Shown here: piece by piece, positions 10,501 through 16,828 of the stretch
Position numbering within the stretch: the stretch's first letter is position 1
How the letters are laid out: each line of letters opens with the position of its first letter
Assembly: GCA_025055435.1 (NCBI GenBank)
Contig: JANWWN010000023.1
Span: 1 to 43,394, forward strand
Direction: 5' to 3'
Source of the DNA: Cyclobacteriaceae bacterium
Lineage (GTDB): Bacteria; Bacteroidota; Bacteroidia; Cytophagales; Cyclobacteriaceae
Length of the DNA: 43,394 nt
Notes under the pieces: generated by a model
Told to the model about the DNA's origin: nothing
What the model saw: only the letters and a program-made list of their open reading frames with translations
Databases searched by the model: none
Position numbers and translations under genes: made by a program

Positions 10501-10943
10501 CGCACATCCTGAACCGAGTAGCCAAGCGAACCTTTATTTTTTTCAATCCCCAAGGCAGTAACAACTACCTCCGATAACTGAGTAGCATCGTTTTGCAAAA
10601 CGATATCAATCGAGGTTTTCCCCTGAAGCGGTAGCTCCTGGGTTTTGAATCCAACGAATGAAAACACAAGCACAGCATCCGGATCGGGAGCATTTAAGCT
10701 GAAATTTCCCTGTGCATCCGTAATGGTTCCCAGCGTAGTTCCCTTAACGAGAACATTAACACCGGGCAAAGCAGAGCCATCTTCCGATGACCTGACCGTA
10801 CCGGAAACATTGTGCTGCGCCTTCACTGCCGTTAAGCTGACCAGCAAGCTGCTGATTACCAGAATCCAGTACAGAACCCAGTTTGGTTTTGCATCATCCG
10901 CATCAACTGCAGACGATTTTTTTGGGGGTAGAATTACAATCAT
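7593..10943 (-). CDS. SusC/RagA family TonB-linked outer membrane transporter
   Basis: A 1116-residue TonB-dependent channel. After a signal segment (WVLYWILVISSLLVSLTAVKAQ, preceded by an unusually long hydrophilic N-terminus of about 20 residues) comes a carboxypeptidase-D regulatory-like domain (about 44-125, HNVSGTVRSSEDG to QLSEVVVTALG), the plug (about 130-245, with FVVDGVPI and ASALYGSRGQYGAI) and a beta-barrel ending in the C-terminal Phe of outer membrane proteins (LNMTF). There is no STN signalling domain, so it is not expected to signal to a FecR-type anti-sigma factor. It forms the first gene of the SusC-SusD operon. The 186 nt upstream carry a palindrome (GTCTTAAAGAC, 11044-11054) that could be an operator; no clear Bacteroidota promoter is visible there. 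Confidence 0.93.
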   Translation of the reverse strand: MIVILPPKKSSAVDADDAKPNWVLYWILVISSLLVSLTAVKAQHNVSGTVRSSEDGSALPGVNVLVKGTTLGTITDAQGNFSLNAPDPDAVLVFSFVGFKTQELPLQGKTSIDIVLQNDATQLSEVVVTALGIEKNKGSLGYSVQDVRGSDLIKAREPNPVNSLVGKVAGLTIAQSAELLGAPNIFLRGKRPLFVVDGVPIQSDTWNISPDDIESITVLKGPNASALYGSRGQYGAIQIKTKRGSRDNRGFSVEFNSSNMLESGYLTIPKVQDKYGPGDHGRYAFGDGKGGGLYDSDYDIWGPPLDAGLELPQYDSPYDPNNVYVIDNTVLPNLSSPYVTNLVPRPWVSRGKNNLQRFLQNGILSSHNLAVSAAGPRYDLRFSTSYTYQRGIVPNTQLNTNNFNVTAGYDLSPKVRFETGVNYNKQYTDNFPDVVYGPNSMIYNIILWAGADWSVDDMRNYWQPGKEGIQQIYAEYTRYNNPWFMAMEWLRGHYKTDVYGFTSLKWQINENVDALVRTQINTYDIFRNEKFPYSATTYGREQGKGDYREDKRNLFENNTDFLVTYQNDVTPDLDLRFSVGGNMRHFSYRSSYVTTDYLNVPGLYTFNNSLNPLRAFNFYAPMAVYSAYGFADVGFRKYLYLSVTGRWDKNSTLPLANDAYFYPSASLSFIPSQLIRLPEFISLVKLRGSYAKVGGGLTSAFIGPIPSISISGNPMGYGSVYHSPYDGPSYRNAAVYSTPLLYNNTPAGYYSDVLTNPDLKPEFSSSFETGLESRFLNNRIGLEVTYFNSLDGPKIYSLPLSETSGYLSALVNGIKTRRTGWEVTLNGQVISNPRGFNWDVTANWSTFKEVLAEIYPGVESLPASQFNPSRSGYNSFIKVGERVDRYFAFAFYKDPNGNLIHDNTGKPIRNPIPQYLGNLNPDWTWSFINKFNFRNWVATVQIDGRVGGVLVNYVQRQTFRGGRHIATIQGKMGEARYQDFLGVRSYIGDGVKITSGTIQTDPTGKIINYDELVFAPNDIPEYLQDYISRYYRDEEANLMSRTYAKLREVTIGYSLPSKLLQKTFVRQATISLVGRNLLYWAEKKDVDVDQFAGGEGYSELQSPTLRRFGFNLNMTF

Positions 10944-11129
10944 AATTTTAAGGGTTTAGCACCGCGAAGTACTTTACCCTACATGACAATACACTTAGTT
11001 GCCTGTGAACGTTGTGTGAAGATTAAATGAACCTGTTAAGGCTGTCTTAAAGACTGACAACTTTAAATGAAAAAAATTCAAAGGAAATCAACATAAACTA
11101 AACACCACGTAAAAACTAATAAATGTTAG

Positions 11130-12260
11130 TTAAAGATTGTTAACCAACTCCTCAGCGAGGCCGAAACTCAAAGTCATTCCGGCACCGCCCAGTCCGTTTA
11201 TGATGTAAATATTAGGTTCCGGTTGTATGACCAGCTCGGATGCGCCGTTTTCCATTTTGGCGTAATAGCCATTCCATCGTTCAACGAGCTGAAGGTCAGC
11301 CGTTTCAAAAAAAGTACTCAGGTAATTCAGTATATGTTGATTGATAACTTCATCATTAAAAGGGTCATGATGAAGTCCATACTGATGCGAATCGCCAATG
11401 ATAAATTCACCGCTTTGATTTTGAGATACTAAAACATGAATTCCATATTCCCGGTAAACAGGACTCTGCTCATCATAATACTGATTCAGCCGGGCAACCG
11501 AAGGACAGGAGGAAAACGATGCATAATGGCGCAGGGTTAGACCTGCACACAATGAAGGTCCTTGAGCTGACGCCTGTTTTTTAACAGCCCGCATCATCTG
11601 CAGTTTGCATTTCGTAACGGGCTGATTGCGAAATATTTCCGGATACAGCGTTTCAAAGTCAACTCCGGAACAAACAAATATTTTCTGTGCTTTCCAGGTT
11701 TCGTTAGCTGTAAGAACTTCATTGCCTGAAACGTGAAGCACGGGCGTATTAAACCGAAATTCGATTTGATAACGATGCCGAAGCCATTCCGGTAATAAAC
11801 GGACCGCTTCCCGCGCATACACCACACATTCGGTTGAACTGAACAAGCCTCCCAACAGCCCTGAAGTTTTAATGTAGGGTGAAAGCTGCTTGGCTTCAAC
11901 GGGTGTTACCAGACGACAATTGTAACCTTTCGAAATACTTTGATCATAAAATTCATTAAGCACTTGCCACTCAAATTCATGATAAGCCAGATGTAGGGAT
12001 CCGTTTTGATTAATCCAGAATCCGGCCTGATGTGCAGCCTCAATCCAGAGTTCGCGGCTGCGCAACGCACGGTTCAGTAATTTGCCGCCAGGCTGACCGA
12101 TGGGCCAAACCATTCCAAAATTTCTGATGGAAGCACCACTGGCTGCGCGGCTTCGCTCGAACAACACCACGCTCAATCCTTTACGAAGCAATGCCCAGGC
12201 AACGGCCAGTCCCACGATACCGGCTCCTATAACTATAGTATCGGTTTGTTTTTTTTCCAT
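11130..12260 (-). CDS. TIGR03364-like FAD-dependent oxidoreductase, probable aminophosphonate oxidase
   Basis: A 376-residue DAO-type flavoprotein. The start at 12260 (MEKKQTDTIVIGAG) places the FAD-binding Rossmann motif GAGIVG directly at the N-terminus; the longer frame would add 16 unlikely residues. The stretch ASIRNFGMVWPIGQPGG is characteristic of the TIGR03364 group as I remember it, and the C-terminal FAD motif NGLGGAGMTLSFGLAEEL is present. Members of that group are known to co-occur with phosphonatase-like HAD enzymes and to oxidise the amine of (N-alkylated) 2-aminoethylphosphonate to phosphonoacetaldehyde. The HAD partner lies 2.1 kb away here. The gene is divergent from the DUF5690 transporter (130 nt apart). 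A weak AT-rich hairpin overlaps its stop codon (11114-11131). Substrate is inferred. Confidence 0.8.
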   Translation of the reverse strand: MEKKQTDTIVIGAGIVGLAVAWALLRKGLSVVLFERSRAASGASIRNFGMVWPIGQPGGKLLNRALRSRELWIEAAHQAGFWINQNGSLHLAYHEFEWQVLNEFYDQSISKGYNCRLVTPVEAKQLSPYIKTSGLLGGLFSSTECVVYAREAVRLLPEWLRHRYQIEFRFNTPVLHVSGNEVLTANETWKAQKIFVCSGVDFETLYPEIFRNQPVTKCKLQMMRAVKKQASAQGPSLCAGLTLRHYASFSSCPSVARLNQYYDEQSPVYREYGIHVLVSQNQSGEFIIGDSHQYGLHHDPFNDEVINQHILNYLSTFFETADLQLVERWNGYYAKMENGASELVIQPEPNIYIINGLGGAGMTLSFGLAEELVNNL

Positions 12261-12368
12261 ACTGCGGCAACATTCGCATAAAATCAGCACATCTGAAATT
12301 GTTTTCAATTTATCATTCTGTTAAGATTCACTATAAGACATTATCAGTTTAAGCTTTCCGTTACCTTG

Positions 12369-12392
12369 ATGCAGTTATTTTTCTTGCTGCAT
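12369..12392 (+). promoter_or_regulatory. Inverted repeat overlapping the start codon of the DUF5690 gene
   Basis: ATGCAG at 12369-12374 and CTGCAT at 12387-12392 form a 6-bp stem with a 12-nt U-rich loop in the mRNA. The right arm includes the A and U of the start codon at 12391, so folding would hide it. The stem is short and may be chance. Confidence 0.3.
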
Positions 12393-13731
12393 GCAAACTC
12401 CGCTACCTCCTCCTCTTAGCGAAGCCACATCATCGGTATCAAAAAAGAGAGAGGCAGGCGGAATAACACGATGGCTTTCGGATAAGCCCGCAACCCTTAC
12501 CATGTATGCTTCAATAACAGCTTTTGCAGTTTATTCCTGTATGTATGTTTTCAGAAAATCATTTGCCGCAGCAACATTTTCCGGGAATGGCACTATGTTT
12601 AAAGAGTGGCTTATCATCTCCCAGGCTGTGGGATATGCCCTTTCAAAGTTTGCCGGCATACGGGTTATATCGGAAGTTTCATTTCATGATCGCGGCCAAC
12701 TGATTATCAAGTTAATGACCATTGCCGCCTTTGCCTGGGTTGGTTTTGCTTTGTTTCCCTACCCGTTTAACCTGGTGTTTACCTTATTGAATGGCCTGAT
12801 GCTAGGGATGATTTGGGGCCTGGTATTCGGATTTCTGGAGGGTCGTCAAAGCACGGAATTGATGGGAGCCGTGTTGTCGGTCAGTTTCATTGTTTCTTCC
12901 GGATTTAGCCGTTCTACCGGAGCGTTCCTGGTTCAGCAATGGAATATACCCGACCAATGGATGCCGGCTGTAGCCTCGGGTCTGTTTTTTATTCCGCTCG
13001 TACTGGCAGTCCGTCTCTTAGAAAAAGTACCCCCACCGAATGAGCAGGACATCCTGTTGCGAACTCAGCGCCCACCCATGCCGGCATCAAGGCGAAAGCA
13101 TTTCATTCGCACCTTCTTGCCCGGCATAGCCTTGTTTGTGCCGGCTTACATGTTGCTCACTACGTTTCGTGATTTCCGGGACAATTTTTCTGTTGAGATC
13201 TGGAATGAAGCCGGTACGGTTAGCGTACCTGATATTTTTACACGTACCGAACTGCCGGTAGCGTTCGTGATACTTTTGGTTATGGCCAGCCTGATGCTGA
13301 TACGATCCAACCAAAAGGCGCTGACGATTATTCATTTTATAGTACTGGCCGGACTTGGCGTTATTGGTTTGAGTATGTATTTATTCACGCATCGGCTCAT
13401 TTCGCCCTTCAACTGGATGGTGCTTACCGGCACAGGCTTATACATGGCTTATGTTCCGTTTAATTGTCTGTTTTTCGAGCGGCTTATTGCTGCATCTCGT
13501 TATCCGGGAACATCCGGGTTTATTATGTATGTAGCCGATGCGATGGGTTACCTGGGGAGCGTGGGTATTCTTGTGATTAAAATTTTTGCCCAACCCGAAC
13601 TTAACTGGTTAAAGGTATTTATCGACTTTGGTGCCTTCACAGCAGGAGTGGGAATGATTCTGATTACCGGTAGTTTAGTTTATTTTCAACGAAAGCAGCT
13701 TGGTTATCCGGTAAATATTCAAGGGCATTAA
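12391..13731 (+). CDS. DUF5690 family MFS-like transporter
   Basis: A 446-residue integral membrane protein with about 11-12 hydrophobic segments and a central cytoplasmic loop around residues 205-245 (VPPPNEQDILLRTQRPPMPASRRKHF). The N-terminal pattern AVYSCMYVFRKSFAAATFSG and the loop FGFLEGRQSTELMGA match what I recognise as the DUF5690 family, a branch of the major facilitator superfamily common in Bacteroidota; the FRKSF segment also recalls organophosphate:phosphate antiporters (GlpT/UhpT). It sits between an FAD oxidoreductase and a phosphonatase-like hydrolase, so uptake of a phosphonate or related organophosphate across the inner membrane is a reasonable guess. Its last 68 nt overlap the end of a convergent gene. 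Specificity is not established. Confidence 0.8.
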   Translation: MQTPLPPPLSEATSSVSKKREAGGITRWLSDKPATLTMYASITAFAVYSCMYVFRKSFAAATFSGNGTMFKEWLIISQAVGYALSKFAGIRVISEVSFHDRGQLIIKLMTIAAFAWVGFALFPYPFNLVFTLLNGLMLGMIWGLVFGFLEGRQSTELMGAVLSVSFIVSSGFSRSTGAFLVQQWNIPDQWMPAVASGLFFIPLVLAVRLLEKVPPPNEQDILLRTQRPPMPASRRKHFIRTFLPGIALFVPAYMLLTTFRDFRDNFSVEIWNEAGTVSVPDIFTRTELPVAFVILLVMASLMLIRSNQKALTIIHFIVLAGLGVIGLSMYLFTHRLISPFNWMVLTGTGLYMAYVPFNCLFFERLIAASRYPGTSGFIMYVADAMGYLGSVGILVIKIFAQPELNWLKVFIDFGAFTAGVGMILITGSLVYFQRKQLGYPVNIQGH

Positions 13732-14263
13732 CAAACTGCACTATTCGGATAATATCGCCAGGGTCATTGGGTGAAAGATGTTGCATGCGTATATAATCTT
13801 TTAATATTAGGCCGTGCTGCTTCAGCAATACCGGATAGAGCGCAGTACGAAATTGCCAGATATCATATTCCTGAGATTGAAAGTTGAGTATGTACCGATA
13901 ATGGTAGCGATTATCGGCACCGCTTGTTCGCGGAAGTTTTTTTCGCAAAATCTGGATCGCCCCATCTACAACTATTTCACACAAATTTGCGGTTCGTGCA
14001 TGTCGGCTCGCTACTACCGAAAACCTGCGGTTCAAATTTTCTTCAGCATCAAAAAAATACAGCCGGTGTACGGTATGAAGTGGGACGACCTGGCGTCCGT
14101 TTTCCGAAAGCCGGGCTATCAAATTCAAATCGGGGCAAATTTCCAGCCTGCCGCTAAATACTTGCTGATTATTGAAAACCAACACACCTTCTACCTCACG
14201 CAGGTGTTGGGCAGGTATAAACAACGGAAGAAAGAAGAAAATTAAAATTAAAGATTGACGCAC
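13664..14263 (-). CDS. Exported protein of unknown function
   Basis: I do not recognise a family. The frame of 199 codons starts with GTG at 14263 and begins with a convincing signal peptide (RQSLILIFFFLPLFIPAQ). The mature part has a repeat of beta-strand-like stretches (VEGVLVFNNQQVFSGRLEI, VVPLHTVHRLYFFDAEENLNRRF) that recalls small periplasmic proteins of Bacteroidota annotated only as hypothetical. It lies between the DUF5690 transporter and the HAD hydrolase, on the same strand as the latter (49 nt downstream of it), so it may be co-transcribed with it. Its 3' end overlaps the convergent transporter gene by 68 nt. An 11-bp inverted repeat covers its start. A competing plus-strand frame of 143 codons has no comparable signal. 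Confidence 0.6.
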   Translation of the reverse strand: MRQSLILIFFFLPLFIPAQHLREVEGVLVFNNQQVFSGRLEICPDLNLIARLSENGRQVVPLHTVHRLYFFDAEENLNRRFSVVASRHARTANLCEIVVDGAIQILRKKLPRTSGADNRYHYRYILNFQSQEYDIWQFRTALYPVLLKQHGLILKDYIRMQHLSPNDPGDIIRIVQFVNALEYLPDNQAAFVENKLNYR

Positions 14264-14292
14264 TTCAGGTTACTGTTTTGTTAACCTGAAGT
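14262..14292. repeat. Perfect 11-bp inverted repeat
   Basis: ACTTCAGGTTA (14262-14272) and TAACCTGAAGT (14282-14292), separated by 9 nt. No U-run follows on either strand, so it is not a typical terminator. It overlaps the GTG start of the downstream gene and may be an operator or an mRNA structure. Confidence 0.6.
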
Positions 14293-14312
14293 TATCAAAA
14301 GGTTATGAAAAA

Positions 14313-14999
14313 TCAAATTTCCGTGATACGCCGGTAAACCCCTCGCAAACTATCTTCTATAAAATGATGAGGATATCGTTTCAAAACATCAAAAGACGTA
14401 GCACCACCGGTAACACCGATAACACATCCACAGGCAGCAGCAGCACCTTCCTGCAAGTCGGCTGGTGTATCGCCCACTTTTACAACCTGACGTGCATCGG
14501 TTATGCCGGTGCGTTTCATTGCTTCGAAAATCATATCCGGGTGCGGCCGACCATTGCACACTTCATCGGTGGTAACGCTTACATCAACCAAACCATTCCG
14601 CAGCCAACCCATGCGTTCCAGTAAGACATCGGTAATAAGCCGGTCAAATCCCGTATCAACTGCTATTTTCAGCCCTTGTGATTTCAGCAATTCAAAAATT
14701 TCAGTAGCTCCGGTTGTCTCTTTCACATCAGGGTCATTCCGGTAAAACCCGATCATGGATGTTCGGAATGCCTGGTGTATCAGTTCTACTGTGTTATCGT
14801 CCATCAGTCTGAACTGTTTTTTAGCTGTCAGTAATTCACGAATGGCTTTGGGTTTAGGAATACCCATCAGGGCATTTGCCTCTTCCATCGTTACCATTAC
14901 GCCAAAATTCTTCAGTGTTTGCGCCAGAATGCGGGCCACATCATTATTATCAGATACGGTTGTGCCTGCCAAATCGAATATTACTAACGCATATTTCAT
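14313..14999 (-). CDS. Phosphonatase-like HAD hydrolase (PhnX-related, TIGR03351-like)
   Basis: A 228-residue HAD hydrolase with the phosphonatase form of motif I, DLAGTT (Asp9 nucleophile, Ala at the usual second Asp). Cap-domain motif MGIPK puts Lys49 where the Schiff-base lysine of PhnX occurs (MGxxK). Motif II Thr116 is in VDTGF; the usual motif III Lys is replaced by Arg151 (NGRPHPDMIF), as in phosphonatases; motif IV GDTPADLQEG supplies Asp177 and Asp181. PhnX hydrolyses phosphonoacetaldehyde to acetaldehyde and phosphate. With the TIGR03364-like oxidase next door this gives a plausible two-step route from an aminophosphonate to phosphate that needs no PhnW transaminase. The gene is divergent from the PhnZ-like oxygenase, 135 nt apart. 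Exact substrate is inferred. Confidence 0.85.
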   Translation of the reverse strand: MKYALVIFDLAGTTVSDNNDVARILAQTLKNFGVMVTMEEANALMGIPKPKAIRELLTAKKQFRLMDDNTVELIHQAFRTSMIGFYRNDPDVKETTGATEIFELLKSQGLKIAVDTGFDRLITDVLLERMGWLRNGLVDVSVTTDEVCNGRPHPDMIFEAMKRTGITDARQVVKVGDTPADLQEGAAAACGCVIGVTGGATSFDVLKRYPHHFIEDSLRGVYRRITEI

Positions 15000-15134
15000 A
15001 ATGCGAATGAAGAACTTAATTATAAAATCCGGCCGTGGTTATGAATTAAAATTATATAAAATTCTTTCTTAAAACTTCATATTCAGAAAACAGGCTCATC
15101 GGATAGTTCACGTACTTTAGCTGGCATACATATT

Positions 15135-15713
15135 ATGAGTGCAGTTGATGTGGTGAACGAGATACTGGGGATATACCGGTCTGTTGGTTACACCGAATAC
15201 GATGGAGAGCCGGTTAGCCACCTGGAACATATGTTGCAGGCAGCACAATTGGCCATGGATGAAGGGTTTGATGATGAAGTTATTCTGGCTGCATTTCTAC
15301 ATGACATCGGGCACATTGCCGTTGAACGAAATGAACAAAGTAAAATGATGGGCTATGGAATAGTCCATCATGAAAAAACGGGCGCTGACTTTTTGCGAGT
15401 CCGCGGTTTTCCGGAAAAAATCTGCCAATTGGTCGAACATCATGTAACGGCCAAAAGGTATCTGGTTTACAGCGAGCCCGAATACTTTCAAAGCTTGTCG
15501 GAGGCAAGCCGTGAAACCTTACGACATCAGGGTGGCCCGATGAAAGCAGAAGAGGCTCAGGCGTTTGAACGTCATCCGTACTTCACGCTCTTCGTCCGGA
15601 TGAGGCGCTGGGACGATCAAGCTAAGCAAGTTAACGGAAGGATGGCCGACCTGAACATTATCCGGGACATGTTGATTCGTCTGCTTGAAGGCCAAGCGAA
15701 ACGGCCGGATTAG
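15135..15713 (+). CDS. PhnZ-like HD-domain diiron oxygenase for hydroxylated aminophosphonates
   Basis: A 192-residue HD-domain protein. Its residues match PhnZ with a constant offset of two: ligands His32, His56-Asp57 (LHDIGH), His78, His102 and a C-terminal Asp (160 or 161, RRWDD), plus Tyr22 and Glu25 corresponding to the Tyr-x-x-Glu lid of PhnZ. PhnZ and TmpB use such a mixed-valence diiron site to split 1-hydroxy-2-aminoethyl- (or trimethylammonio-) phosphonate with O2, giving glycine (or betaine) and phosphate. The lid pair distinguishes these from plain HD phosphohydrolases. It faces away from the HAD gene and shares its upstream region. No PhnY-type 2-oxoglutarate hydroxylase is in the window to make its substrate, which must come from elsewhere. 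Which amine it accepts is unknown. Confidence 0.82.
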   Translation: MSAVDVVNEILGIYRSVGYTEYDGEPVSHLEHMLQAAQLAMDEGFDDEVILAAFLHDIGHIAVERNEQSKMMGYGIVHHEKTGADFLRVRGFPEKICQLVEHHVTAKRYLVYSEPEYFQSLSEASRETLRHQGGPMKAEEAQAFERHPYFTLFVRMRRWDDQAKQVNGRMADLNIIRDMLIRLLEGQAKRPD

Positions 15714-15786
15714 GAAAACCGGTTGCATCGGGCTTTTTGTAATCTACAGAGGGAAAAATCCGGATAGAACAAAATTTCTGTTTTTC

Positions 15787-15845
15787 GTGCACGCGCAGGG
15801 ATTCCCCGCCTGACCTATCAGTCGGGCAGGAAACCCCGAACCTTC
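15787..15845 (-). repeat. Partial copy of the tRNA-Arg 3' end split by a 26-nt palindromic insert
   Basis: On the plus strand 15787-15804 plus 15831-15845 repeat 33 nt of the tRNA-Arg locus (15882-15914) with a single mismatch (T to G at 15793). The copy covers the T arm and the acceptor 3' strand. Exactly in the T loop it is interrupted by 26 nt (15805-15830) that form an imperfect hairpin: arms CCCGCCTGAC and GTCGGGCAGG around CTATCA, with one wobble and one mismatch. The rest of the 350-nt gap between protein genes holds the tRNA, its terminator and two divergent promoters. Confidence 0.85.
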
Positions 15846-15870
15846 AAAAAAAATCCCGGCATCACCGGGA
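15846..15870 (-). terminator. Terminator of tRNA-Arg
   Basis: Read on the minus strand: stem TCCCGG/CCGGGA (15854-15859 with 15865-15870), 5-nt loop, then eight U. It lies 12 nt after the tRNA 3' end. Confidence 0.85.
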
Positions 15871-15882
15871 CTTCATGTTAAG

Positions 15883-15956
15883 TGCACTCGCAGGGATTCA
15901 AACCCCGAACCTTCTGATCCGTAGTCAGATGCTCTATTCAATTGAGCTACGAGTGC
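15883..15956 (-). tRNA. tRNA-Arg (anticodon ACG)
   Basis: A full 74-nt cloverleaf. Acceptor GCACTCG pairs with CGAGTGC, D stem GCTC with GAGC, anticodon stem TCTGA/TCAGA with loop CTACGGA (anticodon ACG), T stem CGGGG/CCCTG with loop TTTGAAT. The discriminator is A and the CCA end is not encoded. ACG would be edited to ICG by TadA. It has its own promoter and terminator. Confidence 0.95.
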
Positions 15957-15974
15957 AGTTCCGAAAACGGAGTG

Positions 15975-16005
15975 CAAATGTAAAAATTTAAATTCCTGCT
16001 CCAAA
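15975..16005 (-). promoter_or_regulatory. Bacteroidota-type promoter of tRNA-Arg
   Basis: On the minus strand: -33 TTTG (16005-16002), 19 nt, -7 TACATTTG (15982-15975), a full match to TTTG-N19-TAnnTTTG. Transcription should start near 15968, about 12 nt before the tRNA. Confidence 0.75.
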
Positions 16006-16012
16006 ATCGGTT

Positions 16013-16043
16013 TTTGCTCCGCAAACCGAAAACCCTATTTTTG
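16013..16043 (+). promoter_or_regulatory. Bacteroidota-type promoter of the outer membrane barrel gene
   Basis: -33 TTTG at 16013-16016, 19 nt, -7 TATTTTTG at 16036-16043, a full match to the sigma-A consensus of Bacteroidota. Transcription should start near 16050, giving a leader of about 14 nt before the ATG at 16064. It is back to back with the tRNA-Arg promoter. Confidence 0.75.
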
Positions 16044-16063
16044 AGCCTTATTTTTAAAGGTTC

Positions 16064-16828
16064 ATGCGATTACACGATTCTGTTTACCTGTTGTTGCTTT
16101 GCCCTGCCCTGCTTTTCGGTCAATCTGATAAGGAAGTTACGCGTAAAGGCCGTCCCGATATACCCGGTACGTTTGCCGTTGAGTTCGGATTTAACCGAAT
16201 GACGCGCCCGCCTCAGGATTTAAAGTATGGTTTCTGGGGCTCGCGAACACTCAATGTTTATTATTACTACGATCAGCAAATCGGCAACACAAAATTCAGC
16301 GTTCATCCGGGAGTTGGCTTGGGAATGGAGCGTTTTAAGTTGCTTTCATTCAACCAAACCTATTCGGACACAACCATCCGCATCGGTGGTGCAACCCTTA
16401 TTCGTCAGCCTGGAGGTAATACGCAACTTATTAATTCAGGCCGGGTACTGTTCAACGACACCACACGGGCTGCATCAAAATCCATGTTTATCATGAACTA
16501 CCTGGATATTCCCATTGAGTTTCGATTTACTGCCAATACCAACGACCCGGCTAAAAGTTTTAAAGCGGCCATTGGCGGGCGTATCGGATTTTTGCTAAAT
16601 GCGCATACCAAGCTGAATTACAAAGAAGATAATGAGACCAAAAAAATTAAAAACCGCCAGGGTTTTAACCTGAATGAAATTCGCTATTCGGCTTTCGCAA
16701 GAATAGGCGTGGGTAACGCATACCTTTCTTTTTATTACAATTTCAGCGACCTGTTCAAGGAAGGACGCGGACCCGATGCTACGCGCACCTCAACTTACAC
16801 CATGACGCTCACACTGGCAGCCTTTTAA
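16064..16828 (+). CDS. Outer membrane beta-barrel protein (porin/PorT-like)
   Basis: A 254-residue protein with a signal peptide (YLLLLCPALLFGQ) followed by alternating amphipathic strands rich in Tyr, Phe and Gly, such as TLNVYYYYDQQIG, FSVHPGVGLGMERF, AAIGGRIGFLLN and AYLSFYYNFSDLF, and a C-terminal strand ending in Phe (TMTLTLAAF). This is the pattern of small outer membrane barrels of Bacteroidota annotated as porin family or PorT-like. The start is set by the strong promoter 20 nt upstream. Its stop codon overlaps the stop codon of the convergent PaaG-like gene (4-nt overlap, TTAA). A specific function cannot be assigned. Confidence 0.75.
   Translation: MRLHDSVYLLLLCPALLFGQSDKEVTRKGRPDIPGTFAVEFGFNRMTRPPQDLKYGFWGSRTLNVYYYYDQQIGNTKFSVHPGVGLGMERFKLLSFNQTYSDTTIRIGGATLIRQPGGNTQLINSGRVLFNDTTRAASKSMFIMNYLDIPIEFRFTANTNDPAKSFKAAIGGRIGFLLNAHTKLNYKEDNETKKIKNRQGFNLNEIRYSAFARIGVGNAYLSFYYNFSDLFKEGRGPDATRTSTYTMTLTLAAF

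Noticed and set aside
13814-14245. 143-codon plus-strand frame opposite the exported protein
   Set aside because: The minus-strand frame has a good signal peptide and lies in a minus-strand gene pair; the plus-strand product shows no comparable feature.
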